A stretch of DNA of 64,000 nt, taken from positions 1-64,000 of the forward strand of contig NZ_QKOE01000013.1 in NCBI RefSeq assembly GCF_003226565.1, given 5' to 3'. Of this stretch, positions 63,738 to 64,000 are shown piece by piece; the first letter of the stretch is position 1; each line of letters opens with the position of its first letter. The stretch comes from Parazoarcus communis SWub3 = DSM 12120 (GTDB taxonomy: Bacteria > Pseudomonadota > Gammaproteobacteria > Burkholderiales > Rhodocyclaceae). The notes below the pieces were generated by a model. That model was given only the letters and a program-made list of their open reading frames with translations, was not told the origin of the DNA and searched no databases. A program made the translations under genes and the position numbers.

Positions 63738-64000
63738 ATGCCGTATCAGATTTCACTTCAACCCAGTGGCCACGCTTTTACCGCCGAGGCCGACCGCACC
63801 ATCCTGGAAGCCGCGCTCGAGGTGGGCTTGCTGTTGCCCTACAGCTGTCGCGACGGTGCCTGCGGTGCCTGCAAGGGCAAGGTTGTCAGCGGTGAAGTCG
63901 AGCTCGGCAGCCATGCAGCAGGCGCCTTGTCCGCCACCGACCGGGACGCTGGCTACACGCTGTTCTGCCGTGCCAGACCGTGTTCGGATCTGGTCCTCGA
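63738..64000 (+). CDS. 2Fe-2S ferredoxin-type reductase, N-terminal part (cut by the window end)
   Basis: First 87 residues of an open frame running out of the window. They form a plant-type 2Fe-2S domain: SLQPSGHAFTAEADRTILEAALEVGLLLPYSC with cluster Cys in CRDGACGACKG and a further one in LFCRA. This start matches flavin reductases of the CDP-6-deoxyglucoseen reductase/AscD type, with an FAD/NAD domain expected downstream. Only the ferredoxin part can be seen. Confidence 0.85.
   Translation, partial: MPYQISLQPSGHAFTAEADRTILEAALEVGLLLPYSCRDGACGACKGKVVSGEVELGSHAAGALSATDRDAGYTLFCRARPCSDLVL

Overview
The window is a GC-rich, gene-dense bacterial chromosome segment. Gene content and order point to a betaproteobacterium of the Rhodocyclales (Azoarcus/Thauera/Aromatoleum type). 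The pointers are rpsF-priB-rpsR-rplI beside dnaB, thiD divergent from rubredoxin, pilGHIJ-chpA, algH-ruvX-pyrR-pyrB-pyrC', pilTU next to yggS-proC-yggT, a nifV gene and a cytochrome-linked formate dehydrogenase cluster. The taxonomic placement is inference. I saw no tRNA, rRNA, CRISPR array, complete insertion sequence or prophage.

Layout. 1-3.2 kb: a ribosomal/replication operon on the minus strand with a promoter, an internal terminator and dnaB. 3.4-3.7 kb: a small secreted basic protein with an apparent frameshift. 3.7-7.9 kb: the HrpA helicase. 8-18.4 kb: a plus-strand housekeeping run (methyltransferase-like protein, DUF2478, a cysteine-cluster protein, uppP, an esterase, a methyltransferase, an RNB ribonuclease, tonB, aroE, mtgA, mgtE). 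18.4-21.3 kb: hemL and thiD-thiE on the minus strand. 21.3-31.2 kb: rubredoxin and the Pil/Chp chemosensory operon that controls type IV pili, ending in a 2032-residue hybrid kinase. 31.3-36.7 kb: photolyase, then algH-ruvX-pyrR-pyrB-pyrC', closed by a strong terminator. 36.9-44.2 kb: nifV behind a sigma-54-like promoter, the proC/yggT/yggS group, the pilT/pilU motors and an RlmL-type rRNA methyltransferase.

44.4-62.4 kb is the most distinctive part: a formate dehydrogenase and molybdenum-cofactor region. One minus-strand operon runs from a 700-residue polyferredoxin through a TorD-type chaperone, a Tat-signal mini-protein, FdhA (Cys form), FdhB, a small lipoprotein and FdhC to a small exported Ala/Lys-rich protein and a terminator. 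DUF3305/DUF3306 genes, fdhD, mobA, a regulator with a molybdate-binding-like domain, mobB and a sigma-54-type two-component system (Cache-domain histidine kinase plus NtrC-type regulator) surround it. The polyferredoxin gene has a candidate -24/-12 promoter and, about 100-120 bp upstream of the predicted transcription start, tandem inverted repeats. I therefore propose that the nearby two-component system controls the operon. An AT-richer, roughly 1.3 kb segment with an M48 metalloprotease lipoprotein lies in the opposite orientation inside this cluster and looks like a later insertion.

62.4-64 kb holds hemJ, an NAD-dependent epimerase-like gene and the start of a 2Fe-2S reductase gene cut off by the window end.
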